DNA of 64,000 nucleotides, taken from NCBI GenBank assembly GCA_002633025.1, contig NMRB01000180.1:117378-181377 (forward strand), written 5' to 3'. This document shows positions 11,741-22,621 of this stretch, piece by piece. The notes beneath the pieces are model-generated. The model did not search any database. It worked only from the letters and a program-made list of their open reading frames with translations, and was not told the origin of the DNA. The stretch's first letter is position 1, and each line of letters begins with the position of its first letter. The translations under genes were made by a program, and so were the position numbers. This DNA comes from Notospermus geniculatus (taxonomy: Eukaryota; Nemertea; Pilidiophora; Heteronemertea; Lineidae).

Positions 11741-12262
11741 AGCCCTTTTTACACGGTGCTGGTTCGAGGAAACCTACCTCCACCCTCCTCGGGCGGGTTC
11801 GGTTCAGGATGGATTGATCGCTTTTACACGAGGTCGGTTCGTTCAAATGCATGCCACCAGATGGCGTGTATCAACATTTACATCGCAAGTAAGAAATATC
11901 GCAAAAATAATCACTTAAAATCGATAAACTATGCTTCTAACAACATGAGCAGTGCTTGAGAAATCTCGTGCGTGATTTCTTCACAGGTAACTTACAGCAA
12001 TACGCCAGTGATGCCATTCATATGTAGCGTGCTCAATCCCGCGCAAGGCCGGTGGAGGTCAGTTCGCTTTTACACGAGAGAATAACCAGCCCGAACCTAC
12101 CTCCACCTACCTCCACCTTCCCGAGACTCACGCGGCGAACTGAACTAGCCCGAGGAAGGTGGAGGTGAGTTGTTTCGCTTTTACACGGGGAAAAATAACC
12201 GAACCCTCATCGATCTAGTCTCGATCCGATCCGGAACGCACTAGCACCGTGTAAAAAGGGCT
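11741..12262. mobile_element. Non-autonomous DNA transposon, 522 bp
   Basis: A 19-bp terminal inverted repeat (agccctttttacacggtgc and its complement) is flanked by 'ata' on both sides. The interior carries repeated 'cctacctccacc' and 'ttttacacg' motifs in both orientations. The third module copy near 23515 lacks the insertion ('gagatacaaagctctgcac'), giving an empty site. Confidence 0.8.
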
Positions 12263-12492
12263 ATAGCTTCACACTTGCATATTCTTATTCATTCTAAAAA
12301 AGTTGATTCCTTGAGTTCAGAGACGGTTACAAATCTATCGCAGTGCTTGGCATGCGTCATGAAATCCATTAGGAAAACACCTGTTTGACATGATTTATCC
12401 ATGACAGTAGGCCTATTAATGCTGCTGTCTGGCAGCGGCATGTCCCTTCATAACTTTCTTCTCCACTCTGCGACGGAAAAAAATTCACAAAA

Positions 12493-12661
12493 ATGAAATT
12501 TCTCGTGGTGTTCTCGTTCGTTCTTTTGCTTGTGGCATGTGTCCAATGTACGGAGTCGGCCGTCACGGAGGACGAGCTTTCTGAGATCATGGACCGGGTC
12601 CGTCGATATATCAAGCGGACGGACTTGGAAAGATTGCAACGCGTTTATATGTTCAAGGATC
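12493..12661 (+). CDS. Small secreted peptide precursor, exon 1, copy a
   Basis: An ATG in the context 'cacaaaaATGaaa' opens 56 codons ending at a strong donor (C|GTAAGT). The peptide starts with a textbook signal sequence (MKFLVVFSFVLLLVACVQC, 19 residues, cleavage likely after Cys19). An acidic segment TESAVTEDELSEIMD and a basic segment RVRRYIKRTDLERLQR with RR and KR dibasic sites follow. This is the layout of a secreted peptide precursor (neuropeptide, hormone or host-defence type), but I do not recognise the family. A paralogous exon lies at 18837. The 3' exon is uncertain: a conserved candidate at 13215-13237 would add HSCIPPP and a stop. Upstream sequence back to about 12345 is conserved with copy b and probably contains the promoter. 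Confidence 0.65.
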
Positions 12662-12703
12662 GTAAGTCTTTCCTCTGCGTTTTCGCTGGATCCAAGAGGC
12701 TAT

Positions 12704-12870
12704 AGGCCTTTTTACGCGGTGCAGGTGCGTTCCGGATCGATACTGGATAGAGGAGGGTTCGGTTATTTTTCCCCGTGTAAAAGCGATCGGAAGCAACTGA
12801 CCTCGACCTTCCTCGGGCCAGTTCAGTTCGCTGCCTGAGTCTCGGGAAGGTGGAGGTAGGTTCAGGCTGG
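12704..12870. mobile_element. Partial, inverted relative of the 11741 transposon
   Basis: The segment begins 'ggcctttttacgcggtgcag', close to the terminal repeat of the 11741-12262 element. It continues with the same subunits ('ggttatttttccccgtgtaaaagcg', 'ggaaggtggaggtaggttc' pieces) in the opposite order. It sits in the putative intron directly after the secreted-peptide exon. The right terminus is not preserved. Confidence 0.6.
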
Positions 12871-12984
12871 TTACACCACTCGGGTACCGTACGTTTCAAT
12901 GCTGTTAGTTACCTGTGAAGAAATCACGCGCGGGATTTCTCAAGCACTGCCCATATCGATTTTTAGTGATTATTTCCGGGATAT

Positions 12985-13258
12985 TTTTTACTCTAACTTT
13001 TCGTGCCTTTTTTACCAGTGCGGTTTTTACCAGTGCCTTTTTTACCAGTGCCTTTTTTACTAGGACTTTTTTACCGGTGCCTTTTTTACCAGTCATTTTT
13101 TTTTACCGTATCCCACATTTGAATAGGCCAACGTATTTGCACGTGGAACACTAATTATACTGAAAATAGCTCTCCTGTCCTAAAAAAGTGGAATTCGAGG
13201 CATCAAGTTGACAGATTCATGTATCCCACCACCATAAAAAAGATGAAGCCCCTGCCTA
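12985..13258. repeat. Segment shared with 22622-22831, with 15-bp tandem repeats
   Basis: It starts with about six copies of a 'ccttttttaccagtg' unit (13005-13105) and continues with 150 bp nearly identical to 22680-22831, up to 'gatgaagcccctgccta'. Because both copies lie downstream of a secreted-peptide exon, this block may contain the 3' end of that gene: 'gacag' followed by ATTCATGTATCCCACCACCATAA at 13215-13237. The acceptor has a poor pyrimidine tract, so this is tentative. Confidence 0.6.
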
Positions 13259-13261
13259 GTG

Positions 13262-14187
13262 TCAAGGAATACCTGACAGTGTGGCCCGTCGTCTACTTTC
13301 CAAAAGAGACAAAACAACGCCGGAAGTATATACACAAAATTTATTTAAAAAAAACAAAATATTTCATCACTTCTACAGTCTATGACACACTTAACGTCTT
13401 TAGCTGCAAATCTTCAATCTCACCACTATCTTACACCTTTACACCAGTACATTCACCACGCCGCGTGGTCCGTCAGTAAATCGTCGCACCAATCTGCCAC
13501 TGCTATTAACTGCGACCCGCCTTTCTCACGGGGGTGACGTTCTCAAATAACTGCAAGAACCAGGCTACGCACTGAGTCGAGGAGACGAACACCGGAGGCT
13601 CAGTGGAGGGTGTTTCGTTTTCTAAACTAAGCTTGAAACCTATAACGACAATAGTTGAACCGACGATTAAAATACTGTCCAATTTATATGTAAGTTGCTA
13701 ACCCTTGAATTCGGAACACGGAAATTCACAAAAGTCGGAAACTTACGGTTGTGTCTGTGTAATACCAGTTCACAAACTCCATCAGTCGCCATTCAGCCAG
13801 ACAGACTGCCCAACATTTCGAAGACAGACTTCGCCCAACACCTAGGCCAAACGCGCCCAAACGTGGCACGGCAACAAGCGAACGAATCGCCATACACACA
13901 GTATAACATCTGCAGACTGAATGACCACTCGTGAGCCCTACGACGTTTATAAGGAAAGGATTACGCAATAATTATTTCCCAATACAAAAGCGAAACCAAG
14001 GCGACCACCAGCCCACCGTGACGGCCGCGGACATGCACGCAATACTTTGCAACTAAACCCCTACGATCTATTTCATCGTACAACTTATTTCGTCACACAA
14101 CCCCCCTTTAAGATTATTGATTTCAATAATCAAACGACAACAACAACTGACGAAATTCTCAATATTGGTATCAACTCGCAATTTATC
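13262..14187. other. No gene recognised
   Basis: Short open frames occur but lack splice-site support, signal sequence or family resemblance. The sequence is moderately AT-rich and leads into the N gap. Confidence 0.4.
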
Positions 14188-14687
14188 NNNNNNNNNNNNN
14201 NNNNNNNNNNNNNNNNNNNNNNNNNNNNNNNNNNNNNNNNNNNNNNNNNNNNNNNNNNNNNNNNNNNNNNNNNNNNNNNNNNNNNNNNNNNNNNNNNNNN
14301 NNNNNNNNNNNNNNNNNNNNNNNNNNNNNNNNNNNNNNNNNNNNNNNNNNNNNNNNNNNNNNNNNNNNNNNNNNNNNNNNNNNNNNNNNNNNNNNNNNNN
14401 NNNNNNNNNNNNNNNNNNNNNNNNNNNNNNNNNNNNNNNNNNNNNNNNNNNNNNNNNNNNNNNNNNNNNNNNNNNNNNNNNNNNNNNNNNNNNNNNNNNN
14501 NNNNNNNNNNNNNNNNNNNNNNNNNNNNNNNNNNNNNNNNNNNNNNNNNNNNNNNNNNNNNNNNNNNNNNNNNNNNNNNNNNNNNNNNNNNNNNNNNNNN
14601 NNNNNNNNNNNNNNNNNNNNNNNNNNNNNNNNNNNNNNNNNNNNNNNNNNNNNNNNNNNNNNNNNNNNNNNNNNNNNNNNNNNNNNN
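14188..14687. other. Assembly gap, 500 N
   Basis: Exactly 500 undetermined bases. The round number suggests a placeholder gap of unknown length. Open frames spanning it are meaningless. Confidence 0.99.
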
Positions 14688-15150
14688 ATTTTTCACCCTT
14701 ACATAACAGATGACACCTCTTTCGCCATCCGACAGAGCACGAAACAGTTAAATCTTACATAAGAACCCCCTGGAATGATTAAATTAATGATTTTAAGAAA
14801 TTATGATGGTGCATTAAGGTCTCACACACCAGTGAGGCGCCCAGGCTACCATGGAGCCTGACCTGGAGCGACGTCGATATTCACATCATCATCTTCTAAA
14901 GCATGTAGCGCCGACAATATCGTCATGGCACACATCATGGCATACATTTTTGAAAAGCTTACAGCTCAGAGAACACATCTGGCCAATTTTCAAAATCATC
15001 CAACTCTGTATTGATTGCTGAAGGTGGCAATTCCAAACCCGACACGTGCCTTGAAAATGGCAAAAAAAACTGGAAATCTACTCCAAGGCCTACAAACTTC
15101 ACAATTACCATGGTATGAGAAAAAAATTTTTCTCAACCATGTGCTTGCCT

Positions 15151-15190
15151 CATAACAAATCCAAAATGCATGCATTTTGGATATGTTATG
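15151..15190. repeat. 40-bp palindrome
   Basis: The arms 'cataacaaatccaaaatgca' and 'tgcattttggatatgttatg' are complementary with one mismatch and have no loop. It is a possible short MITE remnant or cruciform site. The surrounding 14688-15820 shows no gene. Confidence 0.8.
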
Positions 15191-15507
15191 AAAAAATGGG
15201 GGGTCACTGCAGCGTTTTTTTCGCTACGGCCCTTCAAAATCTCACCTTCATAATTCGCGCCATTGAACAGGAGTCGACCTTGACCGAGCTACTTTTCAGC
15301 TATAAATAGCTGACCAGGCATGAACACTGTATTCTTGCGCACAGGGCACTGATAATTTGCTCATCAAATCTCCAAAACTATCTCTTCACAAAATAACTAA
15401 GACATTAGTCTTAAACAAATTAAAAATCGGCACAAGATAGGACCATAAATATGGATGGAAATCAATCGTGTTTAAAGTACTAGATTTTTGGGGGTGGACA
15501 AATCGGG

Positions 15508-15584
15508 CCTCGTCCCCACTGGTGAGTGAGCCCATATGCAACACCTGTGCAAATATGCGAATGTAAACACTGGGGACGAGGTTC
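15508..15584. repeat. Inverted repeat around a short spacer
   Basis: The segment 'cctcgtccccactgg' near 15508 is matched by 'cactggggacgagg' near 15570. The arms are about 14 bp with a spacer of roughly 45 bp. No coding sequence is linked to it. Confidence 0.55.
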
Positions 15585-15823
15585 GATTAAAAATTTGTTA
15601 AAATGGGTTAATGACGTTTTCAAATTCAGTATGTCAAGATGTACATTTTGTACTATTCCCATTGATTTTGAAGCGGCAGATTTTGCAGAATGCGCCTGCG
15701 AAGTTTGGCTGTCTAATGCATTTCCCATTAAACTAAAATCCTTCTTTTGCCTTTTTCTCAAAATGGTGCTTGATTTGACCAACTGTCATGGCGCCACAAC
15801 AAACCCCGCGAGCCATTCGCTTT

Positions 15824-16139
15824 AAGTCGGCCTTGACCGTTTCAAACATCGATTTTCGCAATGGCGTGATGAGATCGTCATGTCAGTCCCCCAGTAATGG
15901 CATCTCCTCTCGTAGATATGGCGTGGATGAAGTTGCAGCCTTCTCATATCCGGGATAAAGTGTTTGAAATGTACTTAACTAAGCAAACATTGTCAAAAGT
16001 GCCGTTAGGAACGGCTCGGACAGGTTAGCGAGCGCTGTATGTATCAACAACGGCAAACATAAACAAGTGTTTTACACCCTCTCAAGAAACGAGATGGAGA
16101 AGTCTGAAAGTTTGTAGAGGACAGCAGGCAGGAGTTTCA
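15824..16139. repeat. 315-bp duplicated segment (partner 24948-25262) with a short ORF
   Basis: Nearly identical to 24948-25262, apart from a few substitutions and small indels. In both copies an ATG (15897 and 25024) opens 42 codons containing WMKLQPSHIRDKVFEMYLTK and ending beside a possible donor (ACAG|GTTAGC). An in-frame TAG follows immediately, so this could be a first coding exon or a chance short ORF within a repeat. Confidence 0.7.
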
Positions 16140-16527
16140 GGCCACCCTGCCACTGCATGGACGTCTTTAATTCTGGCCAGTCTGGACACTTATGAGGGGT
16201 GTGCAGTAGTCTACGTTGTATAGCTTCTTCAGTTTGGCGTCTTCATTTTATAGACACCCGTCATGTCGCCCTCCGTAGCGGGTGCCAACTAGTTGTCCTA
16301 CTCCTTCCCATCGCCTTGCCGCCGTTCCGTCGTGATACCATGTCGCTTGGCCCAGACATCTTGCCCTGACAAGGGTTCCTATCACTCCTACTCTCGCTCA
16401 AAACGTAGTCGGAGGGCGAAGTGACCGTAGGCCTTGATATGTCAAGATGGGCCCAGAGGCCAAAAGGGCTTTGTGCTGTGCTGGGGGCCTTTAGTGGCGG
16501 TCTGTCGTGTGTGTGTGTATCCGTAAA

Positions 16528-17135
16528 CTTTTCCCTTGTCAGATGGATAGCGCCTTTAATTTTTGACGGATCATTTTCCGACCGTGCATATGGGTGTGTA
16601 TGACCACAATATAAAGTCAAGTTCGATTTTGGGTGCGATGCTATTCCTATTTTGGCCAGTAGGGGGCGTTTTGTGAAACAAAACTTCGACGGGCTATATT
16701 TTGAGAATGCTTTGAGCTATCGCGTTGAAACTTATGTACCCCGGTATCTAGGTTCTAGTGCCGGACTAAGAAACGAAATGTCGGTGCAATCTGATTGTTG
16801 ACTTTGCCACTAGGGGGCCAAAAATGAAAATCTCAAACTTTTCCTCGTCAGATGGACAGCGCCTGAAGTTTTCGTGGGATCATTTTCACTTTGCATAAGG
16901 ATGTGTATGGCCACAAAGTTCGATTTTGGGTGCGATGCAATTCCTATTTTGGCCAGTAGGGGCGTTTTGTGAAAATTCAAAGGGATATATTTTGATGACG
17001 GGTTGAAACTTTGTATGTGTGTACATTTAGGTTGTACTGACTTGCTGACGAAATTTTTCCTACCCCCCCCCCCCCGNTACCCCCCCCCCCCGAAGTACAT
17101 GTATTTGCAATGGAACTTCTCAAAGTCACAGAGGT
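16528..17135. repeat. Tandem repeat, about 309-bp period
   Basis: Two units start with 'aacttttccc/ctcgtcagatgg' at about 16528 and 16837. Each contains 'ttcgattttgggtgcgatg' and 'ttttggccagtaggggg'. Poly-C tracts with an N lie at 17063-17090. The unit just upstream (16340-16510) shares inverted similarity with 28110-28270. It is dispersed-repeat DNA without coding evidence. Confidence 0.7.
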
Positions 17136-17912
17136 CAAGTTCGTCCAAAATTACAGGGTTGGCATGTTCTGTAATGACGTAAGTTATCGTGTTGAAACTT
17201 CGCACGTATGTAGTACGCCTAAATCTCAGATATGGGATTCTAACATGGCTTATGCCAAGCGGCTTATCTACTGGCAGGTGTTGGATTGTTGCCTCATTCA
17301 GTAATTTTACATTTATATTGGAATAATTGTGTCTAAAATTATGGTATGCAAAACATGTTCATTATTACGCACAGACATTTTTTTCAAATTCAATAAAAAA
17401 GATTGCAATTTAATTTTATGTGCAGTTAAAGGGGAACCGACATGTTTGCCAACCAAACTGAGCCATCCACAGTTCCAAACACCTTATGATATCACTTCAG
17501 GACTCACAAAGTTTGACTTGAAAATCTGCACCCATTCCCGAAATAAACACCAAAATGTAATGTTGGAATTCAAATTTCCCGCTCTTTTCACATTTGAGTG
17601 ACGTCATAGAGAGAACCATTACAATGTAGTGACCATTGTAAATGTGACGTCATAATGCCCGGGCATAACCTAAACACATCGACATGTGCTTCTCCAAATG
17701 TTCATGGGCTGTAGGCTTCTGGTATCATTCGGGTGGCGATGGGGGTTCGTCTCTTGGACCTTGACGCAATTGCAATTGAAAATGAGCGAGGGCGAGTGAT
17801 CGGGTTCAAAACGTGGGGTTCGATGTCCACGCTTGTACTTATTTTTACTTACAGCAATCTCTAAATTTTCCAGCCGTTTGCGTGGCCAGCCCGCTTAACC
17901 ACCCATGTCGCG

Positions 17913-18188
17913 CAGGCACGGATCCAGGGTTGACAGAAAGGGGGGGGCGTAGCTTGACGGATGCGGCGGACAATGAAAGCGGGAAGCCCAAACGGGGGGT
18001 CTGGGGGTCCTCCCCCGGGAAAATTTGACAATTTAAGTGCTTTTAGATGCATTTTCCTGGCATCTGAGAGCAAAATACTCAAATTTTTTATGTGATTGAA
18101 TTTTTCTTGCTAAAAAAAATCATTGGTCTGCCAAAAATAGGGGGGGGGGGGCGTACGTCCCTTCCGCCCCCCTCTGGATCCGTGCCTG
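17913..18188. mobile_element. Inverted-repeat element, 276 bp
   Basis: Perfect 15-bp terminal inverted repeats 'caggcacggatccag' and 'ctggatccgtgcctg' enclose G-rich sequence. No target duplication is clear. It immediately precedes module copy b. Confidence 0.65.
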
Positions 18189-18197
18189 TCGCGGCCG

Positions 18198-18836
18198 TTA
18201 AGTGACATCCCGCCGGTGAGCCGATCAGTCGGACTTATTTTATGAAAATCGCCCACAGTGCCCACAGTGCTACCTTTGGGCAGATCGCATCATCATCTTC
18301 CAGTAGGCCTATCGAACACAGGTTTGATTTGGTAGCGAGAGGATATCGCCTGGTGTGCATAGTCATAAAAAACCATGTTAATAAATCTTTCTGCCTACAA
18401 CTATTAAATTTATCGTTTGGCCATTTTTTCAGCTCCGTGCCAGGCGTGCTGCGATTGCAACGGCAGAAAACAATTGAAGATGGTTTTAACACGGTGTTTA
18501 CAATGCTTTAATGCATTCCAAACACCGTGTTAACACCAACTTTGAAATCACCCAATTTCACCAAAGATGAAGCCAATACAGGTGTCCTACCAAACAAGCA
18601 ACGACTGCAGCGTGCGGGTTGGTAGGATCAGGTCTATGTGGTAATGGGATTGCGTCCCCAGCAGATTTTAAATGGAATAAATTATCGGGTGTCTGCTTGA
18701 CATGCGTCATGAAATCCATTAAGAAAACAACTGTTCGACATTTTTTATCCATGAGAGTAGGCCTATTTATTCTGCTGTCTGGCAGCTGTCCCTTCATACC
18801 TTCCTCTCCACTCTGCGACGGAGCAAAGTTCACAAA
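18198..18836. repeat. Module copy b, region upstream of the secreted peptide
   Basis: It matches copy a (about 11270-11710 and 12345-12492) and, at its left end, copy c (23057-23105, 'gtgacatcccgccggtgag'). A short palindrome built on 'ttaacacggtgtttacaatg' lies at 18486-18533. Copy b lacks the transposons present in copy a at 11377 and 11741. Confidence 0.75.
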
Positions 18837-19002
18837 ATGAAATTTCTCGTGGTGTTCTCGTTCGTTCTTCTGATTGTGGCATGTGTCCAATGTACGGAGT
18901 CGGCCGTCACGGAGGACGAGCTTTCTGAGATCATGGACCTGGTCCGTCGATATGTCAAGCGGACGGACTTGGAAAGATTGCAACGCATTTTCCTCCTGCC
19001 GC
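18837..19002 (+). CDS. Small secreted peptide precursor, exon 1, copy b
   Basis: This 55-codon exon is paralogous to 12493-12661 and ends at the same kind of donor in the same phase (C|GTAAGT). The signal peptide differs by one residue (LLIVACVQC) and the acidic segment is unchanged. The dibasic region reads LVRRYVKRTDLERLQR. The residues just before the donor differ completely (IFLLP against VYMFKD in copy a). Conservation of the 5' part with divergence at the 3' edge resembles peptide families whose mature part evolves fast. A candidate 3' exon conserved with copy a lies 3.8 kb away at 22787-22809. Confidence 0.65.
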
Positions 19003-19072
19003 GTAAGTCTTTCCTCTACGGTGGCCCATAAGGGACATTTAGTTTTTATTTTATATTTTTATTTTTTTTCTA

Positions 19073-19216
19073 CTTTTCTCCGCGGAAATAATGTTTTCTC
19101 CGCGGAAATAATGTTTTCTCCGCGGAAATAATGTTTTCTCCGCGGAAATAATGTTTTCTACGCGGAGAAAAGTTTTCTCCGCGGAAATAATGTTTTCTCC
19201 GCGGAAATAATGTTTT
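19073..19216. repeat. 20-bp tandem repeat with SacII-type core
   Basis: About seven units of 'ttttctccgcggaaataatg' occur, one of them altered to 'tacgcggagaaaag'. Each unit contains the small palindrome tccgcgga. It starts 70 bp after the peptide exon donor and is absent at the same place in copy a. Confidence 0.9.
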
Positions 19217-19574
19217 CATCAGGGGTTCTTAGTGCTCGCCCCCTTCGTCACCGCACACAAACCCCTGAGGACATTCGCCTGATTTTTGCTAGCTATAAAC
19301 TCTTTCTGGTGTTAACGCTTAGAGATTAGTGTTGACACCTCCAGAAAACTCTCTACAATACTGGTCTAAAACACCAAGTTGAAATTAACACCAAGTTGGG
19401 TATCCCAGCTGGTGTTAGTGTTACAATATCACTGACTAACTCTAGCTCTAAACTGAGATCGTACCAACACCTGGCGTTAACGCCAACATTTTATTTCTAG
19501 TGTTCCAGACAGTGTTACACTGACACTAAACACTACGGGCCATAACTTCGTCAAATGCGTGGCGGAAGTCTGTA

Positions 19575-21186
19575 GGCCGTATTCAAAAAGGGTGTTTAAG
19601 ACATACACGCGTGTAACTTCGTCAAACGTATAGTACGGTGGAAGTGTGTGCATTTAGTGAAGTTACACGCGTCTAAGTCTTAGTTAGGTAAAAGACTAAA
19701 GTGGACGGTACGGTTACTTATAATGAACGTTCGGCTACGTTCAGCTTGTAACCTGGAATGTGATTGGTTGCGCCGTCATTTTCCACCAGAGTGGCGCTGC
19801 AGTGCTGAACGTAACCTTGATAATATATAACGTCTGGCAACGTGCAGCTCGTGATTGGTTCACATTAGGCTTTAGGACAAGCCTCCGTATGAATATGAAT
19901 GAGATAGTTGTATGGCTGGTGAATTACAAAGGGCACAATGTGTCTTGACTCGCGCACGCAATAAAGAATGAAGTTTCCCATACAGGCGGGAGGGGAGATT
20001 CAAATCCCTCATGAAGCATGGCAATTGCGCAGGGGAAGTTACGAAAGAATTTAGCGATATGTCGGGTGCGCAGGGGCGAAGGCTAGTTCCCGTGTGTGAA
20101 GCTGTATAGTGGGGGGGGGGGCACTCATTTGGTAAGTGGAACTCCACTGCAGAAAAAAAACGGAAAGTAACGTTCTGCATGCTTTTGACTAAATTCAAAG
20201 ATAAAATTTCAAAGATAAAATTGACAAAATTCAATTTGGCCAAATTCAAAGAGTCGGACTTTCCTTATACATCATTTCTCAGGATGCGTACATGTACAGT
20301 ACTATCTTCCTGACACACGGATGTATGATGAACCTGCTATCTGTTGCAACATGTGATCCAGCTGAACCGTGAAAACTGGTGTCTTTAATTTTTTTAACAC
20401 TTCTTAAGCGGAACTCACTGAAGCTTTTTTGGGGAGGGGCAGGATGCACCTGCACCCCCAGCCTGCGCCCCTGATGCGGGTTCGATCACCGTTTGAACTC
20501 ATCTTCATGTGATGGAGAAGCCGCTACTATCTTTGGAAACGCATTATTTCTCCCGACACTGCGGTTTCCTCCTGCTATAATTACTGACCATAAACCCACC
20601 CTTTGCAGCGAATGATACTGGATTTGGCTCTCATTTCCATTTCATAGGTTGATATTATTGCCATGGGAATATCTCAGCCATGACGTGGTGCTGGTAGATA
20701 ATCCAGTGGTGTTGAAAGGGTGGTGGTGGTGGCGGAGGGGAAGCCGAGGAGAATAATGCAACCTATCCATACTGTCGCAACAAGGCCCCTCTTTCTCTCG
20801 ATAACCCCCAATCCCTGCGCACGTGTCGATAAAAAAACAATTACGCCACCTTTATTGCTGTTAGTGTTACTAACTAATCACGAAAAAGATCAAATCTATT
20901 GCATTCACTCGACCAGACGCGTTTGATATGCAAAGTCGTGTACGGGTCAACCCATTTCATTGACCATGACGATCCTGTAGGCGGAGTCGAGTGTAAAATG
21001 GGCTCGTTTTCTATTCATTAGCGTAACGTAAAGGTTACGTATCGGTAACTTATATATTGTCACGTGACAGGTAATTCACCAATCATGGTTGGCGTAGGAG
21101 AGCTTCATGGACGTAAAGTCATACGTTATAAGTACACTTTAGTCTTTTACCTAATCGCGCGATGATCACCCTTTTTGAATACGGCC
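19575..21186. mobile_element. 1.6-kb non-autonomous DNA transposon
   Basis: Perfect 20-bp terminal inverted repeats (ggccgtattcaaaaagggtg at the left, its complement at 21167-21186) bound the element. A second perfect 19-bp pair lies inside it (taggtaaaagactaaagtg at 19685-19703, complement at 21135-21153). No transposase-like ORF is present. It lies inside the putative intron of secreted-peptide copy b. Confidence 0.8.
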
Positions 21187-21354
21187 CTGTGCAAAGTGAA
21201 GTTACACGCGTCTAAGTCTTAAACACCTTTATGAATTTGGCCCTACATTTAACACCAAATTTAAAATCACCCATTGTTAAACCATCGAAGGATTATCCAA
21301 AACCCTGTGAAAACCGCGTCGCTCGCCGCAAACTACGGCGTAATTTGCTGTTAA

Positions 21355-21504
21355 GCTTAGCGCACATGTCCGACAAAACTCAATGCGTTAGGGGTGTCTG
21401 TTAAAATCGACTGTCCTGGCTGAATGACGAGTCGACAGCGTTGGGTCAGTCTACTTTAAAAACACCCCTAACGGATCGAGTTTTGTCGGACATGTGCGCT
21501 AAGC
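21355..21504. mobile_element. Palindromic MITE 1 of a five-element run
   Basis: The ends 'gcttagcgcacatgtccgac' and 'gtcggacatgtgcgctaagc' are perfectly complementary, and complementarity continues for over 25 bases. It is flanked by TTAA/TTA-type sites and directly abuts the next element. Confidence 0.85.
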
Positions 21505-21508
21505 CTTA

Positions 21509-21932
21509 GGGTAGGGACACACCTAACGCGATTCGCATGCGATAGGGCGACGCATGCGTCAAAACCTTTGTTTGCGTGCAGTGCGGCGGAAAATAACAAA
21601 GGCGTTGCCGCATGCGTCAACGAATCGCGTCAGGTGTGACCCTACCCTTAAGGGTAGGGACACACCTGACGCGATTCGCATGCGATAGGGCAACGCATGC
21701 GTCAAAACCTTTGTTTGGGTGCAGTGCGGCGGAAAATAACAAAGGCGTTGTCGCATGCGTCATCGAATCGCGTTAGGTGTGTCCCTACCCTAAGGGTGGC
21801 TACACACCTAACGCGATTCGTTGACGCATGCGACAACGCCTTTGTTATTTTCCACCGCACTGCACGCAAACAATTGCGTTGACGCATGCGTCGCCCAATC
21901 GCATGCGAATCGCGTTAGGTGTGTTCCTACCC
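21509..21932. mobile_element. Three adjacent copies of one 139-bp palindromic MITE
   Basis: Copies lie at 21509-21647, 21652-21790 and 21794-21932, the third inverted. Each has ends of the type GGGTAGGGACACACCT with 'aacgcgattcg' following, and a shared middle ('aacaaaggcgttg', 'gcgtgcagtgcggcggaaaa'). The junctions are TTA, TTA/TAA, TAA and TTA, as expected if each insertion used the TWA next to the last. This fits PIF/Harbinger-type target choice. Confidence 0.9.
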
Positions 21933-21935
21933 TTA

Positions 21936-22083
21936 GGCGGTGACAGACTGGCGCGTAAGCAGCGCGTTGGGAAGCGTTCAACCAATCAGGGAGGCGGTAA
22001 CACGGACCGAAACGGACCTACCCAAGAATCTGATTGGTGAACGCCTGCAGGACGCGCCGCGTACGCGCCAGTCTGTCACCGGC
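21936..22083. mobile_element. Palindromic MITE 5 of the run
   Basis: The ends GGCGGTGACAGACTGGCGCG and the near-complement 'cgcgccagtctgtcaccggc' enclose a centre with a CCAAT-type motif on each strand. The left side shares the TTA junction with the preceding element. Confidence 0.85.
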
Positions 22084-22621
22084 TTTAGTGGAAACGGGCC
22101 TTTCAATTATTAGGAATGGATTCTTTTCTTCACCAAGCCAAAATTAAGCCAAAATTAACAAATAATTAAGAATCATAATAAAATTCAATAATTAGGAAGG
22201 GATTCTCTTTTTACCTCGTTAACAGATAAACAATCTGCACGACTCACTTGAATTAGAATAACAATTTGGGATAAAATTGTTCTTGTCAAGATGCAGGAAA
22301 ATATGTTCATGTGATAAAGATGTCATAAAAGTGAATGAAATGTAACATAAGAATGTTTCTTGTAATAAGCATTAACCGCTTTGACAGGATTTCCACCAAA
22401 AAAAAACTTCTTTGGATAGTAGGGGCTGACAATGTATGACCAAGTGCTTGATTGAGTGTAGTAGGGGCTGACCAAGTGCTTGACTGAGTGCAAGTCTATT
22501 TGACAATGTCAAAACATCTGGAAATATGCAGTTATCAATGAAAGTAAAGCATCATATTTATGCCACAGAAATACCCTGAACAAGCCATGCATTTTCTGTG
22601 GTAGTGCCTGTTTTACCTACC
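22084..22621. other. No gene recognised
   Basis: AT-rich sequence. A short direct duplication 'gtaggggctgac...caagtgcttg' occurs near 22420-22490. Nothing else identifiable. Confidence 0.4.

Noticed and set aside
14047-14713. Long open frames across 14188-14687
   Set aside because: They consist mostly of undetermined bases (N).
18558-18983. 141-codon minus-strand frame
   Set aside because: It is antisense to the secreted-peptide exon and its conserved upstream region, with no splice or family support.
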